From NCBI GenBank assembly GCA_021613375.1, contig CM038719.1, positions 39,194,620 to 39,258,619 on the forward strand: DNA of 64,000 nt, in the 5' to 3' direction. Shown here piece after piece: positions 1-12,614 of this stretch. Origin of the DNA: Megaleporinus macrocephalus. Its lineage: Eukaryota; Chordata; Actinopteri; Characiformes; Anostomidae. Under the pieces are notes generated by a model. That model made no database searches, was not told where the DNA came from, and was given only the letters and a program-made list of their open reading frames with translations. How positions within the stretch are numbered: the stretch's first letter is position 1; every line of letters begins with the position of its first letter. Made by a program: the position numbers and the translations under genes.

Positions 1-75
<75 letters not shown>
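1..75. repeat. (TA)n microsatellite at window edge
   Basis: Uninterrupted TA dinucleotide run that starts at or before the first base, so its full length is unknown. It is one of at least eight TA tracts in the window. Confidence 0.97.
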
Positions 76-79
<4 letters not shown>

Positions 80-888
80 AAACTAAGCAAATACTGGAAT
101 CCATTCATTGGAATGACCAACCGATCTTTGCCATCAAGGACACAGGACTTCATGGCATATAATATATATTACGTACAGTAATTATCAAAAAAAATATTTA
201 TCATCACCTATTTTCGATTTTCAGTTTTCAGACCATGGTGTCCTAGATTTTGGTTTCGGTTTCAGCCAAAGAACCTACATTTAACACGATACTTAATATC
301 AAACAGTAGACAGGCAGATGCAGTCGGCAGGGAAAGAACAGAAGCCCACAACTGAACGTCACTGTCAAATCTCTTCAGACGAAGGTTTGAGATGGTGGGG
401 CAGCTTTCATGAGAAAAACAGGCTGCATATTTAACATGCTTAGCTTCTGCAAGCAGTCATGCAACGGGCAACCACGCATATCACCCTTTACTGTGACTGC
501 TGGGTGATTAAAACAACACTGACAGATCTGACAATCCCTTTTTTTTTTTTATTCAGAGGCTGCATCTGCTCATGCACAGTCAGATTAGAGGAGCAAATCT
601 CAGACCCCGTGGCTAAATCTGATTCTTCGCATCATATGTAACATCAGATAACAATTAAATTTTACTTTCAGTTATTTTAGGAGGACTCAAAAAAATAATA
701 ATAAAATAGTTCTGCATTACAAGCGCAACCATAATAAACCTATTTAACCTTTTCATATGTACAAACTTCCAAAAATAGAACCTTTACAGGAGACTGTAAT
801 GTAAGTTAAAATAAATATTCCATTTACAGTTAGGAGGATTTCTATTGGTAGGTTTGCCATAGCTTGTCTCCAGACAGACAGCAATACA
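76..888. other. No gene recognised; AT-rich sequence
   Basis: No reading frame with protein character, no splice-bounded exon and no clear repeat boundary were found. The short open frame at 459-641 is low-complexity in composition and looks fortuitous. Confidence 0.5.
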
Positions 889-2149
889 TACACTACCGGT
901 CAAAAGTGTTAAAACACTTCTAAAACGTTTGGCTGGTAGTATATCTAAAACGTTTGGCTGGTAGTGTATCTAAAACGTTTGACTGGTAGTGAATCTAAAA
1001 CGTTTGGCTGGTAGTGTATCTAAAACGTTTGGCTGGTAGTATATCTAAAACGTTTGGCTGGTAGTGTATCTAAAACGTTTGACTGGTAGTGTATCTAAAA
1101 CGTTTGGCTGGTAGTGTATCTAAAACGTTTGGGTGGTAATGTATCTAAAACGTTTGGCTGGTAGTGTATCTAAAACGTTTGACTGGTAGTGAATCTAAAA
1201 CGTTTGGCTGGTAGTGTATCTAAAACGTTTGGCTGGTAGTGTATCTAAAACGTTTGGCTGGTAGTGTATCTAAAACGTTTGTCTGGTAGTGTATCTAAAA
1301 CGTTTGGCTGGTAGTGTATCTAAAACGTTTGACTGGTAGTGTATCTAAAACGTTTGGCTGGTAGTGTATCTAAAACGTTTGACTGGTAGTGTATCTAAAA
1401 GGTTTGACTGGTAGTGTATCTAAAAGGTTTGACTGGTAGTGTATCTAAAACGTTTGACTGGTAGTGTATCTAAAACGTTTGACTGGTAGTGTATCTAAAA
1501 CGTTTGGCTGGTAGTGTATCTAAAACGTTTGACTGGTAGTGTATCTAAAACGTTTGACTGGTAGTGTATCTAAAACGTTTGACTGGTAGTGTATCTAAAG
1601 CGTTTGACTGGTAGTGTATCTAAAGCGTTTGGCTGGTAGTGTATCTAAAACGTTTGACTGGTAGTGTATCTAAAACGTTTGACTGGTAGTGTATCTAAAA
1701 CGTTTGGCTGGTAGTGTATCTAAAACGTTTGGCTGGTAGTGTACTAAAACGTTTGACTGGTAGTGTATCTAAAACGTTTGGCTGGTAGTGAATTTAAAAC
1801 GTTTGACTGGTAGTGTACTAAAACGTTTGACTGGTAGTGTATCTAAAACGTTTGACTGGTAGTGTATCTAAAACGTTTGACTGGTAGTGATCTAAAACGT
1901 TTGACTGGTAGTGATCTAAAACGTTTGACTGGTAGTGTATCTAAAACGTTTGACTGGTAGTGAATCTAAAACGTTTGGCTGGTAGTGTATCTAAAACGTT
2001 TGACTGGTAGTGTATCTAAAACGTTTGACTGGTAGTGTATCTAAAACGTTTGTCTGGTAGTGTATCTAAAACGTTTGACTGGTAGTGTATCTAAAACGTT
2101 TGGCTGGTAGTGTATCTAAAACGTTTGGCTGGTAGTGTATCTAAAACGT
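889..2149. repeat. 25-bp satellite, array A (about 49 units)
   Basis: The unit contains TAAAACGTTTGACTGGTAGT plus a GTATC spacer, period 25, with a few 23-24 bp units near 1742-1915. Most variation is G/A at one site (TTGGCTGG versus TTGACTGG). The left edge (891-925) carries the motif inverted, ACTACCGGTCAAAAGTG, so the array begins as a small hairpin. The core resembles the outer inverted-repeat sequence of fish Tc1-like elements (inference from remembered families). The same unit forms array B at 19371-22813 in the opposite orientation. Confidence 0.96.
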
Positions 2150-2715
2150 ATTAAAATGTGTTGAAGGTTCTTGTCTCTGAATGTTCACCTCATTTTCATT
2201 TAGAAAACCAGCAGAACGTGTAATTTGATCAGGGCACGCAAACCTGAGCGCACTTTTAATTGTAATAGACAGAAGTACATCGCCTGTAAGATGTAACCGA
2301 ATGGTCTTCGTTAAGACTTGTTCTAAGCAGCCAATGGTTAAAATTACAGACACTTTGTAACGAGCTACGCCAATCAATTTTTTTTTGTTGACACACCCAG
2401 ATGGTAGTGAACTCATTTACAAGCCAAAGAAAAACAAGTATCTTCAAAATAGTAACTTAACAAGTGCGGCCACAAACATCAATGTAAGTCCATGTAAAGT
2501 AAAGAGGTTCAACATTTCTATTGGTCCATTCATCATAGAATGTCCATAGAAGGTAAAGAACAACTGTTGAGTTCAACTGACATTGGAAAATATTGAAATA
2601 CATGTTTTTCTTTGCACTGAGAACCCCATCAGTTAAGCATGGCTGGAGCATAAGTGAAGGCGCCCCAGAACTTGAAAGCAGATGTCTGGCTGCATTTCAG
2701 AAACCATGATGTTAT
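2150..2715. other. No gene recognised
   Basis: Several overlapping short minus-strand frames (up to 91 codons) are present, but none has a splice context, a known motif or consistent coding character. The left edge merges with the decaying last unit of the satellite. Confidence 0.5.
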
Positions 2716-3590
2716 ATAAACATATAAATATAAACAAAACTAATGTTTTAAGTAATGGTAGGTTGAGTGTTCCGTGTACATTTACCACATTAGTTCTCTG
2801 AAAATCTCTTTTCGTATTCAAACAAAACATATTATTGTAACTGAAATATCCCTAAATGAATCCATATTGAATTGAATCGAATATCGAATTGATTTGGGAC
2901 GTGGTGAATCGGGATTGAATCGATCCGGGAAATCAGTGGCGATACCCAGCCCTAAAGTCCACTATCAGAAATGGCAGCTAAGGCAACCAGTGGACGACCA
3001 AAGAAGCCCTCACAGAAAGCTGATCATACTGTGGCTGTAATTTTTGTTTTTATACCTTACTTGCAGTTTACAATGTGTGAATAAACCGTAATGAACGGAC
3101 TAATAGAAATGCTCCGAAATAGCTTGGGAAGAAATTCTGGTTCCATTGACTTACATTGAAAGTAAAGGCTGTTTTCGTTCCCTACTGTAAAGCTGCCATA
3201 GTGGAGATACTTTTTGTTTTTTTCATTGGACAGGTACGATATACTGGTCTGAAAGGCAAAGTAAAAGCTCACCTGCATTAAGTCTGACTTTACTCTCCGC
3301 CGGTCTCGTAGAACTAACTAAGAATCACCAACTTATATGACAAGTAGGGCTGGTATCGCCACTGATTTCCCGGATCGATTCAATCCCGATTCACAAGGTC
3401 CCATTTCAATTCAATTTCCGATTCAATTCAATTCAATATCGATTCATTTAGGGATATTTCAGTTACAATAATATGTTTTGATTGAATATGAAAAGAGATT
3501 TTCAGAGAACTAATTTGGTAAATGTACAAGGAATACTTAACCTACCATTACTAAAAACATTAGCGTTTATATGTTTATATTCACCGTATT
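2716..3590. repeat. Inverted duplication (foldback) with about 240-bp arms
   Basis: Bases 2716-2953 are close to the reverse complement of 3345-3590. Both arms contain the AGTTACAATAATATG-type segment, the ATCGATTC-rich segment and the end AGGGCTGG..ATCGCCACTGAT. The spacer of about 390 bp holds one copy of the TCTGGTTCCATTGACTTACA repeat family (3110-3250). This reads as two copies of one miniature transposon in opposite orientation. Confidence 0.8.
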
Positions 3591-4567
3591 TGGCCACACC
3601 CACTTTCAAGAGTGTGTTTGTTCCGCCTTTGTGTTAGAACTTCCGCTCAGCTAACCAAAATGAATACAGTTACATGAGAGGAGACCAGAGAGACAGTAAG
3701 AAGTTCTAATATCACAACACTGTCTCCTCCGAGGTTAATAACACAGTGGGTGGGTGATATGAGAAGGTGGTCTGAGGTTAATAACACAGTGGGTGGGTGA
3801 TATGAGAAGGTGGTCTGAGGTTAATAACACAGTGGGTGGGTGATATGAGAAGGTGGTCTGAGGTTAATAACACAGTGGGTGGGTGATATGAGAAGGTGGT
3901 CTGAGGTTAATAACACAGTGGGTGGGTGATATGAGAAGGTGGTCTGAGGTTATTAACACAGTGGGAGGGTGATATGAGAAGGTGGTCTGAGGTTAATAAC
4001 ACAGTGGGTGGGTGATATGAGAAGGTGGTCAGAGGTTAATAACACAGTGGGTGGGTGATATGAGAAGGTGGTCAGAGGTTAATAACACAGTGGGTGGGTG
4101 ATATGAGAGGGTGGTCTGAGGTTAATAACACAGTGGGTGGGTAATATGAGAGGGTGGTCTGAGGTTAATAACACAGTGGGTGGGTGATATGAGAAGGTGG
4201 TCTGAGGTTAATAACACAGTGGGTGGGTGATATGAGAGGGTGGTCTGAGGTTAATAACACAGTGGGTGGGTGATATGAGAAGGTGGTCTGAGGTTAATAA
4301 CACAGTGGGTGGGTGATATAAGAAGGTGGTCTGAGGTTACTTATGGAGACATGTTTAATTACTCTGTACTCTGAAGGTGTAGACGGTTCAGTAATGAAAA
4401 ACTATAAAAGTACTGAAGCGTATCAGTACCTGCACAGTGGGAAGGTGGGCGTGTCCTCCTACACACAGACAGTGAGTTTATATTTCTGAAAGCCGGTTAA
4501 ACCCAAGTCAAGGAATTCTAATTTTAAAGAACGATTTGAATCGAAAAATCGAGTTTTTAAACACACC
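3345..4567 (+). mobile_element. Miniature transposon copy swollen by an internal minisatellite
   Basis: The left end begins AGGGCTGGTATCGCCACTG and the right end is GAAAAATCG..TTTTTAAACACACCCCT. The same two ends lie only about 190 bp apart in the compact copy at 12424-12614. This copy also carries the 43-bp array at 3731-4339 and unrelated sequence between its ends. No transposase is visible. The superfamily was not determined. Confidence 0.6.
3731..4339. repeat. 43-bp minisatellite (about 14 units)
   Basis: The unit begins GAGGTTAATAACACAGTGGG and continues TGGGTGATATGAGAAGGTGGTCT. The period is exactly 43 in neighbouring units, with only scattered substitutions, so the array is young or homogenised. 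It lies inside the miniature transposon 3345-4567. Confidence 0.95.
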
Positions 4568-5640
4568 CCTAATGACGATATGAGAGAAATCTTTAGTTTA
4601 GTTTCTGGAATAAGGTTGAGCCTCTAGGGCCAACAGGCCTAGCAGTATATAAGGAGCTGGCTCTGGTGGGGTGCAGGAGTGAGGCACGGTAAGGAAAAAC
4701 AAAAGCCAACATCACTTTTAAAGCTCTTTTATGTTTAATTCTCCTTCTTTTAAATACTTAAACTTCTTATTTCTTTTAACTGATTTATTTAAATGCTTTG
4801 TTTCTTGTTTCTTTATGTATTTATGTAAAGCACTTTGAGTTGCCACTGTGTATAAAAGGTGCTATACAATTAAACTTGCCTCCCTTGCAAAACATCTAGC
4901 AGCTAATTCGTGGAAACCAGTGTTGTGGACCCAATGGGGGCCAATGAAGTACAATGGAGCCCTACGGCCAAAGAACTGGAGCAGCACTTCATTAAAAGAA
5001 CCGACTATATAAAGCAGGAACTTGGTAGTTACGCTTGGTAGTTGTGAAACATGCCGTATCTCAGAAGCTGAAGCCTTATGCAAAGAAAGTGTGGGTGAAA
5101 ATTCTTATTACAAGAATCGGGACGCCCTGCCGGTTTCGCCTCCATGTACTACATTAAGCTTCACTTCCACCAACCGAGTTGGGTCAGTCGCGCCGTCTTG
5201 ATCTGTAGCCTACATCGCTACGGAGCGCAGACAGAACTCTGACAGGTGGTTTTGCTGCCTGGAGACGCTATAAAGCCGAGGCTGCCTCTGCGAACGAGTG
5301 TTTGTGTAGCTTCTGCCTCTTCCTGTGAGCAGGGACACAATTCTGACCACATCCTCTCCAAAGCACTGCGCTGTCAATAAGCCGCCTCGTGTGCCGAACC
5401 CGAGCCACTCCTCGTCCACTGCCTGCACACCAACGCTCGGCTGCTGAGGGGAAGAAATGATGCAATCAAACCCACCAGCTACAGTCGACAGCTAAAATTA
5501 GGGAGAGTCAGTAGCAGGGGTGGGTGAGGGGGTGTCGCTATCGAGATAAATGCTTCACTGTACGGTTCTTCAAGGGTTCTTCAGCAGAGAAAATGGCTCT
5601 ATACAGAACCAGGAACGTTCAAAGAACCCTTTGCATGATT
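4568..5640. other. No gene recognised; unassigned GC-richer patch
   Basis: Bases 4780-4870 (TAAAGCACTTTGAGTTGCC...TGCTATACAAT) look like the 3' end of an interspersed element, class unknown. Bases 5100-5480 are more GC-rich, with a TATAAA at about 5269, and could be a promoter or an old exon. No supporting splice sites or protein motif were seen. Confidence 0.35.
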
Positions 5641-6783
5641 ACCTGTACACAGGTAGGTGAAGGTAGTGTTACAGTTTACCTGTACACAGGTAGGTGAAGG
5701 TAGTGTTACAGTTTACCTGTACACAGGTAGGTGAAGGTAGTGTTACAGTTTACCTGTACACAGGGGGGTGAAGGTAGTGTTACAGTTTACCTGTACACAG
5801 GTAGGTGAAGGTATTGTTACAGTGTACCTGTACACAGGTAGGTGAAGGTATTGTTACAGTTTACCTGTACACAGGTAGGTGAAGGTAGTGTTACAGTTTA
5901 CCTGTACACAGGTAGGTGAAGGTAGTGTTACAGTTTACCTGTACACAGGTAGGTGAAGGTAGTGTTACAGTTTACCTGTACACAGATAGGTGAAGGTAGT
6001 GTTACAGTTTACCTGTACACAGGTAGGTGAAGGTAGTGTTACAGTTTACCTGTACACAGATAGGTGAAGGTAGTGTTACAGTTTACCTGTACACAGATAG
6101 GTGAAGGTAGTGTTACAGTTTACCTGTACACAGGTAGGTGAAGGTAGTGTTACAGTTTACCTGTACACAGGTAGGTGAAGGTAGTGTTACAGTTTACCTG
6201 TACACAGATAGGTGAAGGTAGTGTTACAGTTTACCTGTACACAGGTAGGTGAAGGTAGTGTTACAGTTTACATGTACACAGGTAGGTGAAGGTAGTGTTA
6301 CAGTTTACCTGTACACAGGTAGGTGAAGGTATTGTTATAGTGTACCTGTACAAAGGTAGGTGAAGGTAGTGTTACAGTTTACCTGTACACAGGGGGGTGA
6401 AGGTAGTGTTACAGTTTACCTGTACACAGGTAGGTGAAGGTAGTGTTACAGTTTACCTGTACACAGATAGGTGAAGGTAGTGTTACAGTTTACCTGTACA
6501 CAGGTAGGTGAAGGTAGTGTTACAGTTTACCTGTACACAGGTAGGTGAAGGCAGTGTTACAGTTTACCTGTACACAGGTAGGTGTAGGTAGTGTTACAGT
6601 TTACCTGTACACAGGTAGGTGAAGGTAGTGTTACAGTTTACCTGTACACAGGTAGGTGTAGGTAGTGTTACAGTTTACCTGTACACAGGTAGGTGAAGGT
6701 AGTGTTACAGTTTACCTGTACACAGGTAGGTGTAGGTAGTGTTACAGTTTACCTGTACACAGGTAGGTGAAGGTAGTGTTACA
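5641..6783. repeat. 37-bp minisatellite (about 31 units)
   Basis: The unit begins ACCTGTACACAGGTAGGTGA and continues AGGTAGTGTTACAGTTT. Variants include CAGATAGG, GGGGGGTG, TATTGTT and TGTAGGT. The last units near 6662-6786 alternate GAAGG/GTAGG forms, a hint of a two-unit higher-order repeat. The CCTGTACACAGG core is a near-palindrome. Confidence 0.95.
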
Positions 6784-8763
6784 GTGTGCTGTACAAACCA
6801 CTGTAGACTGAACTGTGTTGAATGTTTCTATATAGCACCAAACTGGTTCTGCTATGGTGAATGCCAAGCTTGTCACAATAAAGGAACCTGTGTTGGTGCC
6901 CCTTTAACTCTTAACTTCCCATTTAGAACCATCTACAACACACTCCCACCAATCTGGTTCTCTATATAGAACCATTTTCCTTACTAAAGAACCACGTTTG
7001 AAGTGTGTAGAACACTTGACAACTGTGTATTACAGAAAAGACACAGACCAATTAGCACGTTAACTACACAAACTACACAGTGAGTAGTAGTAGCTGATTG
7101 GATAAGCCCATGTGACGTACATAGTAGGTTTTAGTCACTTGGGGACATTATTATATTTACAATGCTATTTTTTTACTCAGTAAAACACCTTATTTAAATA
7201 TTAAACAGTATTAACAGAGTAAGTAGTGCTTTTACATACGTCAGTGTGTTTATTTAACCCTTTCCAAGCTTCTCCTAAACAACCCAGTATTATTATCAGT
7301 TCTCATCTAATACCTGCTTTGACTGCTCAGTACTTCATTAAGCTAAATCAAGATTACTGCTGAAGGAACTGAATACATTCATACAGTGTCTGGGGCGTCC
7401 AGGAGAAATCTGGAACCTAACTTTTTTCTTCAAACTGGATCAAGATCTGATCTACTTCTCTCACAATAACATATTCATGTTACTTTGTATTGTATGTATG
7501 ATTATTTACATCTGTTCTAATCAGATCTGGTGTTCTTACTGGAAATATTCAGATAAACTAAAGGAGATAAACGTTCACACTTTCTGAGACTGGAAATGAT
7601 TAAAAGAAGCAGAAAATGTGACTCCTAACAACCACCCGCAAGATCTGGTAGACCACCAGAGCTGTCACCATCAGAACTTAAAGCTTTCATCTTTGAGAGA
7701 GAGGAGAAAATCAAGCTCCACTCTCGTTTTAGATCTGGAAATAAAGCACAGGTGTTTCTGTCCATCCTTCCACTGTGAGAACATTGCAAACCTAATAAAG
7801 AGGCGGATGCTGTTCCCACAGCAACAGCCTGTCCGGACCTCTGCGTCAGGGAATGTGTGTTTGTGTTACTTGGATGATGAAAAAGTGAGCAGGTTCTGTG
7901 ACGGAGCTTTGTTTTCGTGGGAAAGTATCACTGCAGACGTGTGTGAAAAACTGAAAGTTGTAATAAAGGCGAAGCGTGGGCACCGTACACTCGGAAAATC
8001 AGATATTTCAACTGTTCCATCAGACTTCCATTCTAGCTGGCAATATCTGATCACAGCTGCCTGACCTGTCCTAACACTTACGGCCTAACAAGTTAATGAA
8101 CATGCTATAAACACTACTTATTTATTACAATCACCAACAATTAAATGCAGTCACAGAACAAATCGGGTCTGTCTCAAATCCTAGTGAGCTCCTACATAGG
8201 CAGCATTTTACGTCATAGTATGCGCTCCCGACATGTAGACTGTCCCAATTCTTACATACCTTAAACATACTGTCTACTGAGGATCCTTATTTAGACCTGA
8301 TTTTAAGGAAGCATCGAACGCTTCCTCAGCCACTAAGACAATCCCATGATGCACCGCAGGCTAATCTACGAGTGAAGTGGTTTTAAAATGTGAGTTATTT
8401 TGATTCTCTCTGGAGTTTTAATGTGTTTCTGGTCATATAATCACACAGAACAGTATTTTATTATCAACTCTGTAACGAGTCCTTCACCATTTACACTTTT
8501 ATACTCCAGACATTAGCATTTATGCTAGAGGATTTTTAAGCCTCGGGCTGTTGTTTTGGATGCGGGCTGGTAACTTAGCAACCAGCTAAACGACCAGTCG
8601 TGTGCTGCAGTGGGCGGGAACAAGCCGTGACGCAGTCTCTCTCTAACTAGAGCGTCTCAGTAATCTGTTTTATGAGGAGAGATGAGGAGAGAACGCTGCT
8701 ACTTACACAGCTGCTACCTAGACAGCCTACTTAGACACTCACTAGGGTTTGAGACACACCCAT
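6784..8763. other. No gene recognised
   Basis: This stretch of about 2 kb contains a 148-codon plus-strand frame at 7618-8064. It has no recognisable domain, repeat or splice context, and I do not call it a gene. The rest is AT-rich sequence without clear structure. Confidence 0.45.
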
Positions 8764-9060
8764 AGTTTGATGGTAAGTTGACTACATATACATATTGCAT
8801 TGTAGAGACAGCTACCGGCCTCAACCCATCCTGTCTAATACCACTTTGCACCTCAAGAGGCGATAGTGAGTCACTGTAGCACCGAGTCTGCCATCTGTCC
8901 AACATGAGAGGATTAAGAAGTAGTAGTGCTGCTGCCTCGAGCGCATATTCTAACCTCTTAGAATACATCATGTTGAAGGTGCTGCTCCCGGTTCGATCAT
9001 TTAATGACAGGTAGCCAATTAAAGGAACAGTAAACACATTGACGGGTGAAGCTTTTGGCT
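8764..9060 (+). mobile_element. Partial copy of a TTAA-type miniature element
   Basis: About 295 bp are closely similar, in direct orientation, to 9217-9515 inside the complete element that follows. Shared landmarks are ACTACATATACATATTGCAT, CACCGAGTCTGCCATCTGTC and AGGTGCTGCTCCCGGTT. It lacks the element's terminal sequences. Confidence 0.7.
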
Positions 9061-9138
9061 AACGATGAGCTGGCTTGTGCCCAATCTTTGGTCTACAACT
9101 GTATGCTTTGTTTCTTATAGTACTTAAAAAGAAGCATT

Positions 9139-9802
9139 TTAAAGGAGCAGTATGCAAGTTTTGTAGTTTCAAATGTTAACAAAAATTATCAACAGAATGT
9201 GAAGAAATAAAAGTTTGATGGTATGTTTACTACATATACATATTGCATTGCAGAGACAGCTACTAAAGCTAGCAGGCTAACCAGCTAGCCTCAGCCCATC
9301 CTGTCTAATAATACCACCTCAAGAGGCAATAGTAAGTCACTGTGGCACCGAGTCTGCCATCTGTCCAACATGTGAGGATGAAGAAGCAGGAGTGGCGCTG
9401 CCTCGACAGCATATTCTAAAATCTCAGAATACCTCATGTTGAAGGTGCTGCTCCCGGTTAGATCAATTAATGACAGCCAATTAAAGGAACAGTAAACACA
9501 TTGATGGATGAAGCTTTTGGCAAATGATCATTATGACCGCCGCCAACCTCCCAAACATAAAAGCAAAACAAAGTTAAACACTGGTGCTGCTTTTGTCAAC
9601 TGGAGACACTCTTGGTGAGTAAATAGATGATGTTTGATGCTGAACTTCAATCTTCTGGACTGGTAAGGAGTGAAGAGGGGGTAGGAGAGAGTGCATTTCT
9701 TTGTTTCCTACAATAGGGGTGGACAGCAAAACTTTCTGGTGACCCCTACTGTGAGGAGGATGAATTTGACAGGTCGTGCCATTTTGCAGATTGCTCCTTT
9801 AA
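9139..9802 (+). mobile_element. Non-autonomous element flanked by TTAA
   Basis: The left terminus TTAAAGGAGCAGTATGCAAG and right terminus TTGCAGATTGCTCCTTTAA are imperfect inverted repeats, each with TTAA at the outer edge. TTAA targets are known for piggyBac and some other superfamilies; assignment here is an inference. At 664 bp with no transposase frame it must have been mobilised in trans. Confidence 0.7.
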
Positions 9803-10639
9803 AAGAAAAATGAAAGACCAAAATACAAGAAAATAAGAAATCCTTCATTGTCTGCGGCAGTAGGGGGCAAATTGCTGGTCCGACGAATCAAATCTCACAT
9901 TTCAGGACATCTAATTAACATACTGTACTGTAGGGACCGCGCTCAACCTTCCTTGTGAAACATTTGTTCGGAAACGTCTAATTTAGGCCTCAAACTTTTG
10001 GCCTACTAGACAGATCCGCTGAAGGTTTCCTAAGTCAGGCACACAGATGAGGCGTGGTTCGAGATTTTCAACTGTCTGCCTCGCTACAAACAGAGAAGTG
10101 AAAGGATGAGACAGAAAATAGAACTGGCTCTGCGTTTCCTCCAAACTCTGCACATGTGCTACCGAACACGACAGCACGCTACTGCGCCGCGAGGAGAGAT
10201 TCAGGCTCAAGCAGCTCATTTAGCTCTGCACACACATGAAGCGACAACACTTAAACTCTTGCCTGAACAACAACTTTAAACCACCTCAGTTATTAAAGCT
10301 CTCTGACTCAGGTGAGTCAGAGCAGGTGTCAAAGCTCATCCGTTACAATGCGCCGTAAAGGGACAGGAACAAAGTCCGCTTTGTGTTCGGAGCATGCAAA
10401 TGTTTATTTTTAGGTGTGAGGCCTGCAACAACATCTTTATGACCAAGCTCCTAAAATTAAAGAGCCCATACCAGCTTTTCTGGTGCACAGTATAAATAAC
10501 AGGGATGTAGTTTGTAGATACTATTAGATACTAACAACGGTCAGTACAAGGGAGCCTCAAAAATAGCATGTTTTAAAGGCACTGTATGTGTGATGTCACA
10601 AAAAATAAAATTTTTGGTATATCAAAAATGTATCATTTA
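9803..10639. other. No gene recognised
   Basis: GC content rises around 9930-10240, but no exon with consistent splice signals was found on either strand. A 78-codon minus-strand frame (9983-10219) is not convincing. Confidence 0.4.
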
Positions 10640-12423
10640 AGTTTTGCTGGGGCTGCATTTAACAATTAATTAATTTCATAATGGATTAATCTAACGATTC
10701 TTTTTTCGATTAGTTGATTAATCTAACAAATAATTTTTAGCTTATTCTAATGTGAGTGTGTTAAGAATTAATTTTTATTTTATTTTGTTATGGATTTGTT
10801 AATGTATTAAATGGCACCTTTTGATCTATAAATGGTTAAAGACTAAGAGTCTACGCTCTGACCCGACTTTTAGAGGCACAAATGACACGTAGCCTACACG
10901 CCTCACACACAAGCACTCGCAGAGTGGTTTAAGAACCAGCTACGTGTGTTTTAAAGCTCCCGCGGTATCTAGAACAGTCTTAGGTTCTACACTGGACGCT
11001 TAAGAAACTGTTAGCAATAAGACTTTTCAAGTGACACTACTGAAAGAAACATGATACACGTGTTAATAATCTTAAAATAATCTATAAGATAAGATAAACA
11101 GGTGCTGTCCTGCTGCTGTGTTGATGAAGCTCTACTAGATGTTTGAGCTTCAAGGTCTCGTGTATAGCAGTTGTACTGTTGTGATCATCTCCACTGTGCA
11201 GAGCTGACAGAGCACCACACTGTTGTGTTTCTGTGGAAGTGATTGTTTGTAGCTGCAGCTCACGCTCCGGATAAATCCATGCTTTTGGGGTTGCATCAAT
11301 GCTTGTTATGCTTATCAATTACATAATCAAGTACATCGACGCGTCACCCCAGTCCTAGTAGATCCTCACCGTCCAAAGAAAAACAACCATCTCCAAAAAG
11401 GCAGCTTTACAGGAGAGGCCAAAAACTGTCTTTACTTTTAATGCAAGTCAATGGAACCAGAGTTTTTCCAAAGTGATTCAGGAGCGTTTACATCGGTCCA
11501 TTAGCCGTGAAACCTTCACACAATGTAAACGGCAGCTGCTGCGTACAAGCGGTGTAGAAAAATGAAAATGGACAAAAATGGAGATGTCATGTGAACGACA
11601 GCCGTGGTTTCATTATGAATAGAACTGTTCCAGTCTGGTTCCATTGACTTCACTGTAAAGTTGCCAATATGGACACAGACAATATATACTCTTTAAAAAA
11701 GATGGTTCCAGGGTTTGTTAGCAAAGAGCACATATCTATCTAGAACCACTGAATATAGAATAGGGCTGGGGCGATGCGTTGACATAATCGATGACAAAAT
11801 TGCATTGATTACCACAACTTTGCACAGTGGAGATGATCACAACAGTACAACTGCTAAACACGAGACCTTGAAGCTCAAACATCCCGTCAACTTCATCAAC
11901 ACAGCAGCAGGACAGCACCTGTTTACCTGTTCATCTTATCTTATAGACTATTTTAAGATTATTAACACGTGTATCATGTTTCTTTCAGTAATGTTTCTTT
12001 AAAGTCTCATTACTAACAGTTTCTTAATCGTCCAGTGTAGAACCTAAGACTGTTCTAGATACCGCAGGAGCTTTAAAACACACGTAGCTGCTTCTCAAAC
12101 GACTCTCTGCCAAAATATATAGTCCACAAACTGTCCGATTACTTGTGTGTGAGGCGTGTAGGCTACGTGTCATTTGTGCCTCTAAAAGTCGAGTCAGAGC
12201 GTAGACTCTTAGTCTTTAACCATTTATAGATTACGTACATTTAAGGTACCCTTTAATACATTAACCGATCCATAACAAAATAAAAATTAATTCTTGACAC
12301 ACTCACATTAGAATAATTTAAAAAGTAGTCATTAGATGAATCAACTAATTGAAAAAATAATTGTTAGATTAATCAATTAAGAAATTAATTGATTAAGAAA
12401 TTAATTGTTAGGTGCAGCCCTAC
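10640..12423. repeat. 1.8-kb palindromic element (arms about 660-710 bp)
   Basis: Bases 10646-11360 are the near reverse complement of 11760-12423. Landmarks seen in both arms are GGGGCTGCA.. / ..TGCAGCCCTA ends, GAGTCTACGCTCTGACCCGA, ACACGTAGCCTACACGCCTC, ACAGGTGCTGTCCTGCTGCT and CATCGACGCGTCACCCCAG. The 400-bp spacer is itself a smaller hairpin made of two opposed copies of the TCTGGTTCCATTGAC repeat family (11380-11470 and 11620-11700). Confidence 0.85.
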
Positions 12424-12614
12424 TATAGAACAGGGCTGGGTATCACCACTGATTTCCCGGATCAATTAGATTTCCGATTCAATTCAATATCGATTCGGGC
12501 TGGAATGCTAATTTTAAAGGTCGATCCCGGGTTTATACTAATTGATATTGGATTATTCAAATAAGAAAGATCTATTTGAATTGAAAAATCGATTTTTTAA
12601 ACACACCCCTAACT
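12424..12614 (+). mobile_element. Compact miniature transposon copy (about 190 bp)
   Basis: It begins AGGGCTGGGTATCACCACTG and ends GATTTTTTAAACACACCCCT. It abuts the right arm of the large palindrome. This is the shortest copy of the element that also forms 3345-4567 and 2860-2953. Confidence 0.65.

Noticed and set aside
889..2149. Regular repeats considered as a CRISPR array
   Set aside because: Units are head-to-tail with no unique spacers, in a vertebrate genome.
7618..8064. 148-codon plus-strand frame
   Set aside because: No domain, no splice signals, overlapping minus-strand frames of similar length; within chance expectation for a 64-kb window.
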